Source: JADFNO01 sp965369945 (GTDB lineage Bacteria; Planctomycetota; Phycisphaerae; Phycisphaerales; SM1A02). Taken from it: 37,549 bases of DNA. Below the pieces are notes generated by a model. That model did not search any database and was not told the DNA's origin. It worked only from the letters and a program-made list of their open reading frames with translations. Below, piece by piece: positions 8,990 through 17,086 of the stretch; the stretch's first letter is position 1, and each line of letters begins with the position of its first letter. Where the stretch lies: assembly GCA_965369945.1 (NCBI GenBank), contig CBDUST010000006.1:1-37549 (forward strand). The letters run 5' to 3'. A program made the position numbers and the translations under genes.

Positions 8990-9631
8990 TCAGAATGGCG
9001 GACGAAACATCCAAAGGAACGCGCCGAAGCAGATCAGCGCGGCGACGGTTCCGGTCACAGCCGCTGCACCGGCGACAGGAACGACGAACTTCGTCGCATC
9101 GCGGGCTTGGTTTTCTTGCGGATAGCGCATCGCTTGGATGACGCTGAAGGCGATACACGGCGCTGCGATCAATCCGCCGTACAGTGGAGACAACAACGCA
9201 GCTGCCATCCCCGCACCGATCTTGCTGGGATCATCCATGTTACTGAGCATGGCCACGAGCCCGATGAGCGTGCCGACAAAACCTAACGTAAGGGCATAGG
9301 CTGCGGCGAGACGAAAAAACACGACCGGATCGCCGCGCTCGGCTGTTTGGGTATCCTCGGCCGAGCGCTTCCCAAACACGGCCAGGCGCATCGCGATAAA
9401 GCATCCGTCATGGCCGAGTGTAAGGAGTAGAAGGGCGCCAGTCCCGCCGATCACCAAGACCACGTATGGAATGTTTACATATGCAGCCAAATCTCCACCG
9501 AGCAGGATCGCTGCGATGACTACGGCGCCGAAAGCGAGGAACCCGATGATTCGCGTGGTCGTGCGAACTGCGTACGACTGAGCTTTCCCCGCGGCATAAG
9601 GCTCTGTGGATTGCTGTTGTAGCGTTGACAT
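8990..9631 (-). CDS. MotA/TolQ/ExbB-type proton-channel family protein
   Basis: This 213-residue membrane protein has about four hydrophobic helices (about 27-50, 53-73, a long region around 105-160, and 185-210). The segment FVGTLIGLVAMLSNMDDPSKIGAGMAAALLSPLYGG (in two parts, about residues 117-152) is the signature of MotA, where DPSKIG-GMA-ALL-YG is conserved. MotA conducts protons to turn the flagellar rotor; TolQ and ExbB relatives energise envelope machines. It is shorter than typical MotA (about 250-290), has a reduced cytoplasmic loop, and has no MotB or other flagellar gene next to it. The neighbouring minus-strand genes also encode small membrane proteins. Its motor partner is not in sight, so the role is open. 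Confidence 0.7.
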   Translation of the reverse strand: MSTLQQQSTEPYAAGKAQSYAVRTTTRIIGFLAFGAVVIAAILLGGDLAAYVNIPYVVLVIGGTGALLLLTLGHDGCFIAMRLAVFGKRSAEDTQTAERGDPVVFFRLAAAYALTLGFVGTLIGLVAMLSNMDDPSKIGAGMAAALLSPLYGGLIAAPCIAFSVIQAMRYPQENQARDATKFVVPVAGAAAVTGTVAALICFGAFLWMFRPPF

Positions 9632-9706
9632 ACCACAGTGATCGACATGATGCAGTCACCTCATGAGCCGGCGAGCGTGTTCGTCTGAGTTACCCCGAAT
9701 AGTCCG

Positions 9707-10123
9707 CTAATAGTCAAAGATCGCAAACTTTACAACGCAGGCGATCGCGAAAACCCCAACCATCACACAAATTACTCCCATCTGTTGCATCGTGGTAAAC
9801 GGCCAAATGGCCAGAGCTGCGAATGTTCCGCCATAGAGCGATGCCGGCACGCCCAGCGCGGCAGCCGACCCCACAATCGTTCCGCCGAATCCCACACGAT
9901 CACCCAGCCGCCAAGCCAGGATAAACCCGATCACAAGCCCCGGCGGTATCGCTACAATAATAAACCCTCGCCCCGCTGGGCTGAACGAATAGCCTCGAAA
10001 GATAGCGGCAACAAGGAGCATTCCGCCACCCCATACCACCGAGGCGATCATGCTACGGATCACAACCGACACCACCAAACGGCGCAGACCGATCGCGGGT
10101 GTCCAGTCGTTGTTGGTCGTCAC
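9707..10123 (-). CDS. small four-helix membrane protein, paralogue 1
   Basis: This 138-residue hydrophobic protein begins MTTNNDWTPAIGLRR and then has about four membrane helices. I do not recognise a family. Its first 15 residues are nearly identical to those of the next gene upstream on the same strand (10209-10625), and both have the same length, the same GTG start and the same ribosome binding site (AAGGGGGTGAT). The rest of the two proteins has diverged strongly, although helix positions match. This shows a tandem duplication in which the start region has been kept or homogenised. The function is unknown. Confidence 0.7.
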   Translation of the reverse strand: MTTNNDWTPAIGLRRLVVSVVIRSMIASVVWGGGMLLVAAIFRGYSFSPAGRGFIIVAIPPGLVIGFILAWRLGDRVGFGGTIVGSAAALGVPASLYGGTFAALAIWPFTTMQQMGVICVMVGVFAIACVVKFAIFDY

Positions 10124-10193
10124 AAATCACCCCCTTGAACAGGCGTGGTGATGATCGCTCATCGTAAGAAGACGTCGGGTCGAGCCCGACGGC
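10088..10193. repeat. direct repeat, copy 1 (106 bp)
   Basis: This block matches 10590-10695 with about seven differences over 106 bases. It covers the first codons and ribosome binding site of the 138-residue membrane gene and about 70 bases upstream, ending in the palindrome GTCGGG-TCGAG-CCCGAC. The match stops sharply inside the coding sequence, so the conserved unit is the start region rather than the whole gene. Confidence 0.85.
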
Positions 10194-10208
10194 GTTGGTG
10201 CGTTGCTG

Positions 10209-10625
10209 TCAGTCTTCAATCAACGTTGCTTTGAGTATCCACAGTGTTGCGAAAGCGCCGGCGGCGATTACAACGAATCCGGTACGCCAGTCGTGGAGCG
10301 GGCGAAAATAATCGGCAATCTGGACGCCCCCATAGAGAATCACCCATGCCGCCATAGCCGCGATCAGTGTGATGATTGGGCTTACGAATCCGGCACGTTC
10401 GGTCAGCCCGCGCGAAAGTGCATAGCCTGTGACTACGCCTGGAGCCGAAAGTAGTAACCCCAAGACTCCAAACCAAGTCCAGTGCATTGGCAAGTAATTC
10501 AGTCCCGGCGCAGCGAACCATACAAGTGCGGCCCACAGCGGCAGGCAGATCAATGATCGCCAAAGAACCGTGAACGTCGCACGCCGCAAACCGATCGCGG
10601 GTGTCCAGTCGTTGTTGGCCGTCAC
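10209..10625 (-). CDS. small four-helix membrane protein, paralogue 2
   Basis: This 138-residue protein begins MTANNDWTPAIGLRR and has about four hydrophobic helices. It is the second member of the duplicated pair and lies directly upstream of paralogue 1. The GTG at 10625 is preceded by AAGGGGGTGAT, nearly a perfect match to the 16S rRNA tail, six bases from the start, which fixes the start. Downstream on the same strand the repeated hairpin block leads into paralogue 1, and upstream lies the aldehyde dehydrogenase gene. I recognise no family or active site. Membrane location is clear from composition; nothing more can be said. Confidence 0.7.
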   Translation of the reverse strand: MTANNDWTPAIGLRRATFTVLWRSLICLPLWAALVWFAAPGLNYLPMHWTWFGVLGLLLSAPGVVTGYALSRGLTERAGFVSPIITLIAAMAAWVILYGGVQIADYFRPLHDWRTGFVVIAAGAFATLWILKATLIED

Positions 10626-10695
10626 AAATCACCCCCTTGCGTAGGCGTAGTGATGATCGCTCATCGTAAGAGAACGTCGGGTCGAGCCCGACGGC
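10590..10695. repeat. direct repeat, copy 2 (106 bp)
   Basis: This is the second copy of the block at 10088-10193. It lies between the end of the aldehyde dehydrogenase gene and the start of paralogue 2, and contains the palindrome GTCGGG-TCGAG-CCCGAC at 10676-10692. The hairpin lies shortly after the dehydrogenase stop codon but has no T-run on the minus strand, so it is at best a weak terminator. Confidence 0.85.
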
Positions 10696-10702
10696 TAAAC
10701 GG

Positions 10703-12085
10703 CTATTTTCGCAGACTCACCACGCGCGGTTGGGTGAATTGGCGGTGGCCTTGTTTGCCGGAGTGGTAGCCGAATCCGCTTTGTTTGGCGCCGACCCAGG
10801 GTGAGCCGGACGCGCCGCCACAGCCCTTGTTGATGCCGATCATTCCTGCATCCAGACGACGGGCGACGTCCGCGGCGCGCTGTTGATCGCCTCCGAATAC
10901 AACCGCACCTAATCCATACGGCGTATCGTTGGCGAGCTTGATCGCATCGTCCGTATCCGTAAACCTTTCGATGCAAGCAATCGGACCGAACGTCTCATCG
11001 CACATGATGTCCATATCGTGGGTGACGTCGGTGAGGACGGTCGGCAGGATGAAATGCTCGGGATGATCGGCGCCGCCGAAGGCGATCGTCGCCCCTTGGT
11101 CGACTGCGGCGCGAAGCTGCTGCAACACGTGCTCGCGCTGCGTATCGTTGATCATCGGGCCGACGTCCACATGCTCTTCGAGACCGTCGCCGACTTTCAT
11201 CTCACCTGCGAGTTTGACTACCTCGCGCTCGAACTCGTCGGCAATCTTGTCATCGACGTAGATGCGCTCGGTACTCACACACACCTGCCCTGCGTTTCGG
11301 AAACTGTTGTTGACCGCAAACTTCGCTGCGGCGCTGACATCGGCGTCATCCAAAACCACCATCGGGTCCTTCCCGCCAAGTTCGAGGATCACGCGCTTCA
11401 AACCGGCGCTGGCCGAACCAAGAATGTGCTTGCCCGTCTGGCGCGAGCCGGTGAATGCAATCATGTCCACATCCGACTGCACGAGCGTCTTGCCTTGGTC
11501 GTCCGCCCCGTGAATAATCTGCAACACATCAGCGGGCAGAAACTCGTTGAGCAGATCAACATAGGCTTGCGCGATCAGGGGCGTTTCTTCAGATGGTTTG
11601 AGAACGATTGTGTTGCCGGCCATGAGCGCGGGGATCACCGTCTCATGCGGCATCATGAGCGGGAAGTTCCATGGCGTGATTCCAGCACACACGCCAAACG
11701 GATCGTGATAGATCGTTGAGGTAACCTTCTCATCTTCAAGCTGATCGGGCTTGAGCGCTTCACTGATCTCGCGCAGCGTCTTGTCGAGGTTCTCGCCACA
11801 GTGTTTGACCTCACCAACACCTTCCGACAACGGCTTACCCATCTCGCGCGTGAGCAGCAGTCCCAGCTCTTCCGCACGAACAATAAGCGCTGCGCCAGCC
11901 GGTGCGATGATGTCGGCTCGCTTCTGGGTCCCTAGCGCCCGCCAGGCAACTTGAGCCGCACGCGCCCGAGCGACAATGTTCGCGATCTCGCCAACAGGCG
12001 TAGTAGGCACTTCACCTACCAACTCTCCCGTAGCGGGATTGTAGGATTTGAGCGTGTTGGTCGCGGCAGCGGTCAGGGTGGTCAT
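10703..12085 (-). CDS. NAD(P)-dependent aldehyde dehydrogenase (succinate-semialdehyde type)
   Basis: This 460-residue enzyme oxidises an aldehyde to the acid with NAD(P). The family landmarks are present: the cofactor-site segment TPWNFPLMM (137-145), KPSEETP (163-169), the FTGSRQTGK loop (211-219), general base Glu235 in LELGGKDP, catalytic Cys269 in NAGQVCV, and ETFGP further on. Length and motifs resemble the GabD/Sad group, which oxidises succinate semialdehyde, but substrate cannot be read with certainty. The protein begins MTTLTAAATN at the ATG at 12085. The gene lies 16 bases downstream of panC on the same strand, so the two are probably co-transcribed, though no pathway link is obvious. 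Confidence 0.88.
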   Translation of the reverse strand: MTTLTAAATNTLKSYNPATGELVGEVPTTPVGEIANIVARARAAQVAWRALGTQKRADIIAPAGAALIVRAEELGLLLTREMGKPLSEGVGEVKHCGENLDKTLREISEALKPDQLEDEKVTSTIYHDPFGVCAGITPWNFPLMMPHETVIPALMAGNTIVLKPSEETPLIAQAYVDLLNEFLPADVLQIIHGADDQGKTLVQSDVDMIAFTGSRQTGKHILGSASAGLKRVILELGGKDPMVVLDDADVSAAAKFAVNNSFRNAGQVCVSTERIYVDDKIADEFEREVVKLAGEMKVGDGLEEHVDVGPMINDTQREHVLQQLRAAVDQGATIAFGGADHPEHFILPTVLTDVTHDMDIMCDETFGPIACIERFTDTDDAIKLANDTPYGLGAVVFGGDQQRAADVARRLDAGMIGINKGCGGASGSPWVGAKQSGFGYHSGKQGHRQFTQPRVVSLRK

Positions 12086-12101
12086 GGCAATTGTCCTTCC
12101 T

Positions 12102-12968
12102 TCATTCGTCGGTCGATTGTAGACCTTGATAGGCGGGATCGACAGGAACGTTATCGATCAGCCGAACCGCGCCAAGGCGGACCGCTGCCAACGCTCGCGC
12201 CGGCCGATCGAACGTCTCGAGCGGCATGAGGGTCGCGGCATCTCGGATCACGGCATAGTCCACAACAAAACCGACATACCGGAGCAGCTCACCCATCACG
12301 TGCTCCGCCTCGGCCATGCTCGCGCCTCCAGGCAGCTCGGCATGTTGGGTCCAGCACAGGCGATGATACATTTCACAGGCAATTCGCCGATCGTCGGAGC
12401 TTAGCTTCGCGTTTCGACTACTCAGCGCCAGGCCGTCGGGTTCCCGAACGGTCGGGCAGGATTCGATTCGAAGCTCCGGCCAGCGGTCTGCATCGCCGCG
12501 AACCATTGCCTGGATCACGAGCAATTGTTGGTAGTCCTTTTCACCGAAGACAGCGACCGAGGGCTTGACCAAATCAAACAGCCGGGCCACGACCTGACAG
12601 ACACCGGCGAAATGACCGGGCCGACACGCATCCTCCAACTGCGGTTTTGTTGCCACCTCCGCTAGCGGTGGGACCGGAACATCCGCGGCCGGCGGGTACA
12701 TCGCATCGACTTCGGGCACGAACGCGACATCCACGCCGACGTCTCGGGCCACTTCAAGATCAGCGTCGAGCGTCCGCGGATAGCTGTCAAAGTCTTCATC
12801 CGGCGCGAATTGCGTTGGATTCACGAAGATGCTGAGAATGAGCTGGTCCGCAAGCTCTTTTGCGCGGCGCATCAATGCGGTATGTCCCGGGTGCAACACC
12901 CCCATCGTCGGCACGAGCGCCGCACCGGCAAACGCCGCCAGTTGGGCTGGATCACGGATTACCTGCAC
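12102..12968 (-). CDS. panC: pantoate--beta-alanine ligase
   Basis: This 288-residue enzyme joins pantoate and beta-alanine with ATP to give pantothenate, the precursor of coenzyme A. Nucleotide-binding motifs are clear: PTMG at 20-23, the HIGH-like HPGH at 26-29, FVNPTQF with the following DSYPRT, FGEKDYQQ in the middle, and LALSSRN, the KMSKS-like loop region. Length is normal. The start is a GTG at 12968; the nearby ATG two bases upstream is out of frame. No panB or panD is in the window. It is followed 16 bases later by the aldehyde dehydrogenase gene on the same strand. The identification is firm. Confidence 0.95.
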   Translation of the reverse strand: MQVIRDPAQLAAFAGAALVPTMGVLHPGHTALMRRAKELADQLILSIFVNPTQFAPDEDFDSYPRTLDADLEVARDVGVDVAFVPEVDAMYPPAADVPVPPLAEVATKPQLEDACRPGHFAGVCQVVARLFDLVKPSVAVFGEKDYQQLLVIQAMVRGDADRWPELRIESCPTVREPDGLALSSRNAKLSSDDRRIACEMYHRLCWTQHAELPGGASMAEAEHVMGELLRYVGFVVDYAVIRDAATLMPLETFDRPARALAAVRLGAVRLIDNVPVDPAYQGLQSTDE

Positions 12969-13113
12969 ATGCTTAGCCTCGCCTGGCGCCCCATATCGGT
13001 CAAGCTGGCTTGATCTGGGAATCGGGACGCTTGTTGACTCGTTGTTGTTTATCGCAGGATAGGTTCGGACCGACTAGAATAGGTGGAACTGTCATTCTTC
13101 GGGAGTCAACTGC

Positions 13114-13524
13114 ATGGCCGTAACCGTGACCGAAAACGCTGCCCGCGAAGTTGCTGCGATCGCCAAGCAGCAGGATCTGAGCCCTGAGAAACTCCATCTT
13201 CGTGTGGGTGTGAAGGGTGGAGGCTGCTCCGGATTCAGCTATCTGCTGGACCTCACCGAGAACCTGCGCGACACCGACGAAATCTGGGAGTTCAGCTACA
13301 ACTTTAACGGCGCTGAGAATGGCGACGATAAAGACAAAGACGCGCCGGAAGCCGCGGCTGTGGCTGAGCCATTCGTCTTGAGGGTCGTGTGCGATCCCAA
13401 GAGCTATCTGTACCTCAACGGCACCGAGATCGATTTCAAGGACGAGATCATGGGCCGGGGGTTTGTGTTCAACAACCCCAACGCGTCCACGACCTGCGGC
13501 TGCGGATCGAGCTTCGCGGTTTAG
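13114..13524 (+). CDS. A-type iron-sulfur carrier (HesB/IscA/ErpA family)
   Basis: This 136-residue protein belongs to the A-type carriers that hand Fe-S clusters to target enzymes in the cytoplasm. The three conserved cysteines are present: one in GGGCSGFSY and two in the C-terminal TTCGCGSSF. Typical members have 105-120 residues. The extra length is an acidic stretch with Asp, Glu, Lys and Ala (NGDDKDKDAPEAAAVAEP) in the middle of the fold, between the strand with EFSYN and the strand with FVLRVVCDP. The ATG at 13114 has GGGAG upstream. It stands divergent from panC and is followed by its own terminator, so it is probably a single-gene unit. Whether it is IscA, SufA or ErpA cannot be decided here. 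Confidence 0.9.
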   Translation: MAVTVTENAAREVAAIAKQQDLSPEKLHLRVGVKGGGCSGFSYLLDLTENLRDTDEIWEFSYNFNGAENGDDKDKDAPEAAAVAEPFVLRVVCDPKSYLYLNGTEIDFKDEIMGRGFVFNNPNASTTCGCGSSFAV

Positions 13525-13557
13525 GCACCGGTCTCAGCGACCCCAACAAACACCCAC

Positions 13558-13592
13558 AAGAAGTCCGCAGGCTCGAGCCTGTGGGCTTCTTT
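13558..13592 (+). terminator. intrinsic terminator after the Fe-S carrier
   Basis: AAGAAG-T-CC-G-CAGGCT pairs with AGCCTG-T-GG-G-CTTCTT around a two-base CG centre, giving a long stem with a few mismatches. The right arm ends in CTTCTTT. It starts about 35 bases after the stop codon. The stem is nearly symmetric, but only the plus strand has a short T-run. Confidence 0.6.
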
Positions 13593-13669
13593 GATCGCAA
13601 AACGGATTGCCGGTGATCCAGCGCCGTGCGGTAGTATATACGGCATAGCGCAGCGCCGAGGTGGGTTCT

Positions 13670-14308
13670 ATGTTTGAGAATCGCCAAGATGCGGGACAGC
13701 AACTCGCCCAGCGATTGCTACACCTGAAAGATGACCACCCGGTCGTCTTGGGGCTGCCACGCGGCGGCGTGGTGGTCGCAGTGGAAGTGGCTCAGGTGCT
13801 AGGTGCGCCGCTGGATGTTCTGGTCGTGCGCAAGCTCGGCGCGCCTCGTCAGCCGGAGTTGGCCATCGGGGCTGTGACCAATGGCGACAGGCCGCAGCGC
13901 GTCCTCAACGACAAGGTGATCGCACTCGTCGGTGTTCGCGACGAGTATCTCCAACAGGAAACAGCAGCGCAGTTGGAGGAGGTGAGGCGCAGACAAACGC
14001 TATACCGTGGAGGACGATCCGCAATAGACACGACCCTGCGAACGGTGATCGTCGTCGATGACGGCATCGCCACGGGAGCGACGGTCCGGGCCGGGATTCA
14101 AGCGTTGCGGCTGTCGAACGTGAGACGGGTCGTGCTGGCGGTCCCCCTAGCGCCGCCACAGACGGCAGACGTCTTGCGCGCGGAAGTCGATGAGATTATT
14201 TGTTTAGCGACCCCCGAAAAGTTCTCAGCGGTGGGCGCGTTCTACCGAGACTTCCACCAAACGACCGATGCCGAAGTGATTCAAGTGCTTGAGCGATTCA
14301 GCGTGTGA
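13670..14308 (+). CDS. phosphoribosyltransferase-family protein
   Basis: This 212-residue protein has the type I phosphoribosyltransferase fold. The PRPP-binding loop reads VVDDGIATGAT in the middle of the protein, preceded by the strand LPRGGVVVAVEVA and by VRKLGAPRQPELAIGAV, which are typical of a stand-alone subfamily often annotated only as phosphoribosyltransferase. Substrate is not known for this subfamily. The ATG at 13670 is preferred over a GTG at 13661 because GAGGTGG lies four bases before it and would itself include that GTG. The gene sits alone between a terminator and the convergent fabF-like gene. No purine or pyrimidine genes are adjacent, so no pathway can be inferred. Confidence 0.8.
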   Translation: MFENRQDAGQQLAQRLLHLKDDHPVVLGLPRGGVVVAVEVAQVLGAPLDVLVVRKLGAPRQPELAIGAVTNGDRPQRVLNDKVIALVGVRDEYLQQETAAQLEEVRRRQTLYRGGRSAIDTTLRTVIVVDDGIATGATVRAGIQALRLSNVRRVVLAVPLAPPQTADVLRAEVDEIICLATPEKFSAVGAFYRDFHQTTDAEVIQVLERFSV

Positions 14309-14388
14309 AGCCGCCGCGGCTACGCGGCATGGGTGGCGCGACGGATGCACGTTGCCGGTCGACCCGCCGTGGCCGGCAGGGCTCAACG

Positions 14389-15717
14389 CTATTGGTATCG
14401 CTTCACAATGAGGGTGTCGTTCTGCCCGCCGAAACCGAACGAGTTGGACAGGCAAACATCAACCTCGGCCGGGCGCGCTTCGTTGGGCACATAATCCAAG
14501 TCGAGATCGGGATCGGCGTCGTGAAGGTTGATCGTCGGCGGGATCAGTTGGTTCTGCATCGTGAGTACGCAGGTGATCAGTTCCACCACACCGGCAGCGG
14601 CGATGAGGTGCCCCATCATCGACTTGATCGAACTAATCGGAATCTTGGGCGCGTTGTCGCCGAAGACGTTCTTGATCGCCAGCGTTTCGATCGAATCGTT
14701 TTCCTGAGTACCGGTACCGTGCGCGGAAATGTAGTGAATCAACGGTCGGCCCCGATCATCGACAGCGTGCGGATCGATGCCGGCCTGATCAAGCGCTTGG
14801 ATGATCGCAGCGGCCGGTCCACGGCCTTGCGGGTGCATATCCGTAATTCGAAAGGCGTCCGCACTCGATCCGAAGCCGATGATTTCTGCTTGCGGCCTCG
14901 CGCCGCGCGCTAGCGCATGATCGAGCGTTTCCAACACCACAACACCTGCGCCTTCTCCCATCACAAACCCATCACGGGTTCGGCTGAAGGGGCGGGAGGC
15001 GCTTTGTGGATCATCTTTACGAGTTGAGAGCGCGGTGAGTCTGTTAAACCCCGTCACGCCGAGCACATGCAACATTGTATGTGTTCCGCCGGAGATCATG
15101 ACGTCGGCATCGCCGCGATGAAGCAGATCGACCGCCTCGCCGATACCTTGCGTACTGGCGGCGCACGCGGTCAGGCAGTTACACGTCGGGCCTCGTATCC
15201 CAAGCTCGCGCGCAACATGACTGGTGGGCATGTTCGGTTCCTGGCCCATCTCACGCTGCGCGTCCATCGCCTCGAACGCAAGCTTTGCCCACTTCGGAGC
15301 ATCAACACTGCCCGCTTCAGCGTCCCATGCGTTGACATCAACATGGGCATACGCATCGAAATCAAGTACGCCTTCGCCTGCACCGAGGTAGATTCCAACA
15401 CGGCGCGAATCAACTTGGCCGTTGGTCGATAAGCCTGCTTGCTTCCATGCTTGTGTTGCCGCACCTAACGCAAATTGCGTGTTCACAGCAGGCTCACCAT
15501 GCGCTGATGGATCGTTGACGAATTTGCGGAAATCATAATCACGAATCTGTGCTGCGAACGAAGTGGGAAACGTCGCGGCCGCGAATCGATCGATCGGCGT
15601 CACCCCCGATTGACCGGCGGAGAGTTTGGACCAGACGGTCTCAAGGTCGTGCCCCAACGGTGTGATCCAGCCCATGCCGGTGATGACGACGCGCGGATTG
15701 TTGTTTTGATCGATCAT
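14389..15717 (-). CDS. fabF: beta-ketoacyl-ACP synthase, FabF type, catalytically complete
   Basis: This 442-residue thiolase-fold enzyme condenses malonyl-ACP with an acyl chain. The active site is complete: nucleophile Cys185 in TACAAST, His333 in SAHGTGT, Lys365 in SIKSMMGH and His370. The glycine-rich end FGFGGQN is also present. Length fits FabF (about 410-430 residues). The gene lies 61 bases downstream of a second, degenerate ketoacyl synthase on the same strand, with a strong hairpin between. That pairing, and the lack of fabD, fabG or acpP in the window, suggests a specialised pathway rather than the main fatty-acid elongation enzyme, but this is inference. The ATG at 15717 is followed directly by the expected first strand RVVITGMG. 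Confidence 0.92.
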   Translation of the reverse strand: MIDQNNNPRVVITGMGWITPLGHDLETVWSKLSAGQSGVTPIDRFAAATFPTSFAAQIRDYDFRKFVNDPSAHGEPAVNTQFALGAATQAWKQAGLSTNGQVDSRRVGIYLGAGEGVLDFDAYAHVDVNAWDAEAGSVDAPKWAKLAFEAMDAQREMGQEPNMPTSHVARELGIRGPTCNCLTACAASTQGIGEAVDLLHRGDADVMISGGTHTMLHVLGVTGFNRLTALSTRKDDPQSASRPFSRTRDGFVMGEGAGVVVLETLDHALARGARPQAEIIGFGSSADAFRITDMHPQGRGPAAAIIQALDQAGIDPHAVDDRGRPLIHYISAHGTGTQENDSIETLAIKNVFGDNAPKIPISSIKSMMGHLIAAAGVVELITCVLTMQNQLIPPTINLHDADPDLDLDYVPNEARPAEVDVCLSNSFGFGGQNDTLIVKRYQ

Positions 15718-15726
15718 GGGAGTTTT

Positions 15727-15762
15727 GCGCCGCCCGGCGCGGCCCGCTTAAGCGGGCGGCGC
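15727..15762. repeat. strong intercistronic hairpin between the two ketoacyl synthase genes
   Basis: GCGCCGCCCG (15727-15736) pairs perfectly with CGGGCGGCGC (15753-15762). An alternative 14-base palindrome CCCGCTTAAGCGGG (15743-15756) overlaps the right arm. The two folds exclude each other. No T-run follows on either strand, so it is not a standard terminator. It may set the ratio of the two proteins or stabilise one end of a processed message. Confidence 0.6.
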
Positions 15763-15778
15763 CGCTGCGCCAGTTAAC

Positions 15779-17086
15779 CTAGTCCATACTCCTGAGCACC
15801 ATCGCGACGTTTTGTCCGCCTTGACTGGTACAACTCACTAATACGTGCTTCAATGCACAGCCGCGCGATGGACAGGCATCAGCATCGAGTCCATCAGTGG
15901 ATGTCGTGTTGAGCCTGGCGGGCAGTGTATTCTCCTTGATCGCTTTGGCAGCGACCGCAACGGAGACGGCGCCAGAGCCGGCGTTGCAATTACCGACGTT
16001 TGGAATCGTCGTAATCAACGGTGTTTCGCTCGCACTAGAGCCGAAGATGTTTTTCATTGCGGTTGCCTCGGCTCCATCAACATCAGGAATACCCGATCCG
16101 AACGGCGCGATCGCATCGACTTGCGACGGCTGGACCTCGGCGCGCTGTAAGGCCAATTGCATGGCGTCGGTGATTCCGTCGCTGTTCGCATCCGGGTCGT
16201 ACGACTGCGTTGAAGCGAAACCGATGAGTTCAGCATACGGCTCGGCGCCGCGTGCTTCGGCCGAGTCCAACGCTTCGAGCACGATCAAGCCTCCGCCTTC
16301 ACCGAGCACTGTCCCGCGCGCATTGGAATCAAACGGCGAAACGACCGTGGCGGGATCATCATCTTCTCGTGTCGTCGCTAGGCGGTCCGTAAAATGTTGG
16401 CGAAGGAAAGCCATGGGATTGATCTTCGATTCGACCCCGCCGGAGAGACACGCATCGGCTGCGCCTCGTTGAATGACGCGCATCGACTCGCCCATCGACA
16501 GACCACTACTCGCTTCGCAGCATGTAATCGAGTTGCTCGGCCCTTGGCAATCGTGGATGATCGTCACGTGACTGGCCAACATGTTCGGCAGATATTTCAA
16601 CAGCCACAGCGGCGTGAGGTTTTCCATCCCGGACTCGCCCCAGTGGTGCAGGTCAAACTCGCCCGAAGCGTCGCGGCTCGTGACCAATGCAGCGGTCAGT
16701 TCATCAACGTCGGCGGCAATAAGCCCGGCTCCAACTTGACAACCCAAGCGAGGCGGGTCGATCGTTGGCTTTGCTTGCGGATCAATCGCAGGTGTAATCA
16801 ACCGCGCATCAACGACGGCTGCGATTGAGGCGGCCACGGCAAGCTCGGTGTCGCGACACATCACTTTGGTCGCTTTGCGGTGACTCTTGGGGACAATCTT
16901 GCGAACACTAAACTCGTCATCACTCAGCTCCGCAGCGATTTTGCACGGGAAGCCGCAGGGATTGAAACGCTGAATGCGTTTGATGGCGGAGCGCCCCTCG
17001 ATCATCGCGTTCCATAACGGGTCGATGCCGACGCCGAACGCCGTAACGGGCCCCAAACCGGTGATGACAACACGTCTTCGCGCCAT
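15779..17086 (-). CDS. ketoacyl-synthase-like partner lacking both catalytic His residues
   Basis: This 435-residue protein has the ketoacyl synthase fold throughout (VVITGLGPVTAFG at the start, LGEGGGLIVLE in the middle, SQGGQN near the end). At the active site, Cys190 is retained in TCCEASS, but the first His is Phe329 (APFGSG), the second is Asn366 (NVGNCNAG) and the Lys position is Ile361. Such a protein should not condense by itself. Known analogues are the chain-length factors of type II polyketide synthases, which pair with an active ketosynthase, although those usually lose Cys. The neighbouring FabF-type gene is the obvious partner. ATG 17086 begins the fold directly; an in-frame GTG at 17119 would add 11 residues. 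Confidence 0.88.
   Translation of the reverse strand: MARRRVVITGLGPVTAFGVGIDPLWNAMIEGRSAIKRIQRFNPCGFPCKIAAELSDDEFSVRKIVPKSHRKATKVMCRDTELAVAASIAAVVDARLITPAIDPQAKPTIDPPRLGCQVGAGLIAADVDELTAALVTSRDASGEFDLHHWGESGMENLTPLWLLKYLPNMLASHVTIIHDCQGPSNSITCCEASSGLSMGESMRVIQRGAADACLSGGVESKINPMAFLRQHFTDRLATTREDDDPATVVSPFDSNARGTVLGEGGGLIVLEALDSAEARGAEPYAELIGFASTQSYDPDANSDGITDAMQLALQRAEVQPSQVDAIAPFGSGIPDVDGAEATAMKNIFGSSASETPLITTIPNVGNCNAGSGAVSVAVAAKAIKENTLPARLNTTSTDGLDADACPSRGCALKHVLVSCTSQGGQNVAMVLRSMD

Noticed and set aside
11018..11719. 233-codon plus-strand frame
   Set aside because: It lies wholly antisense within the aldehyde dehydrogenase gene, including its catalytic region.
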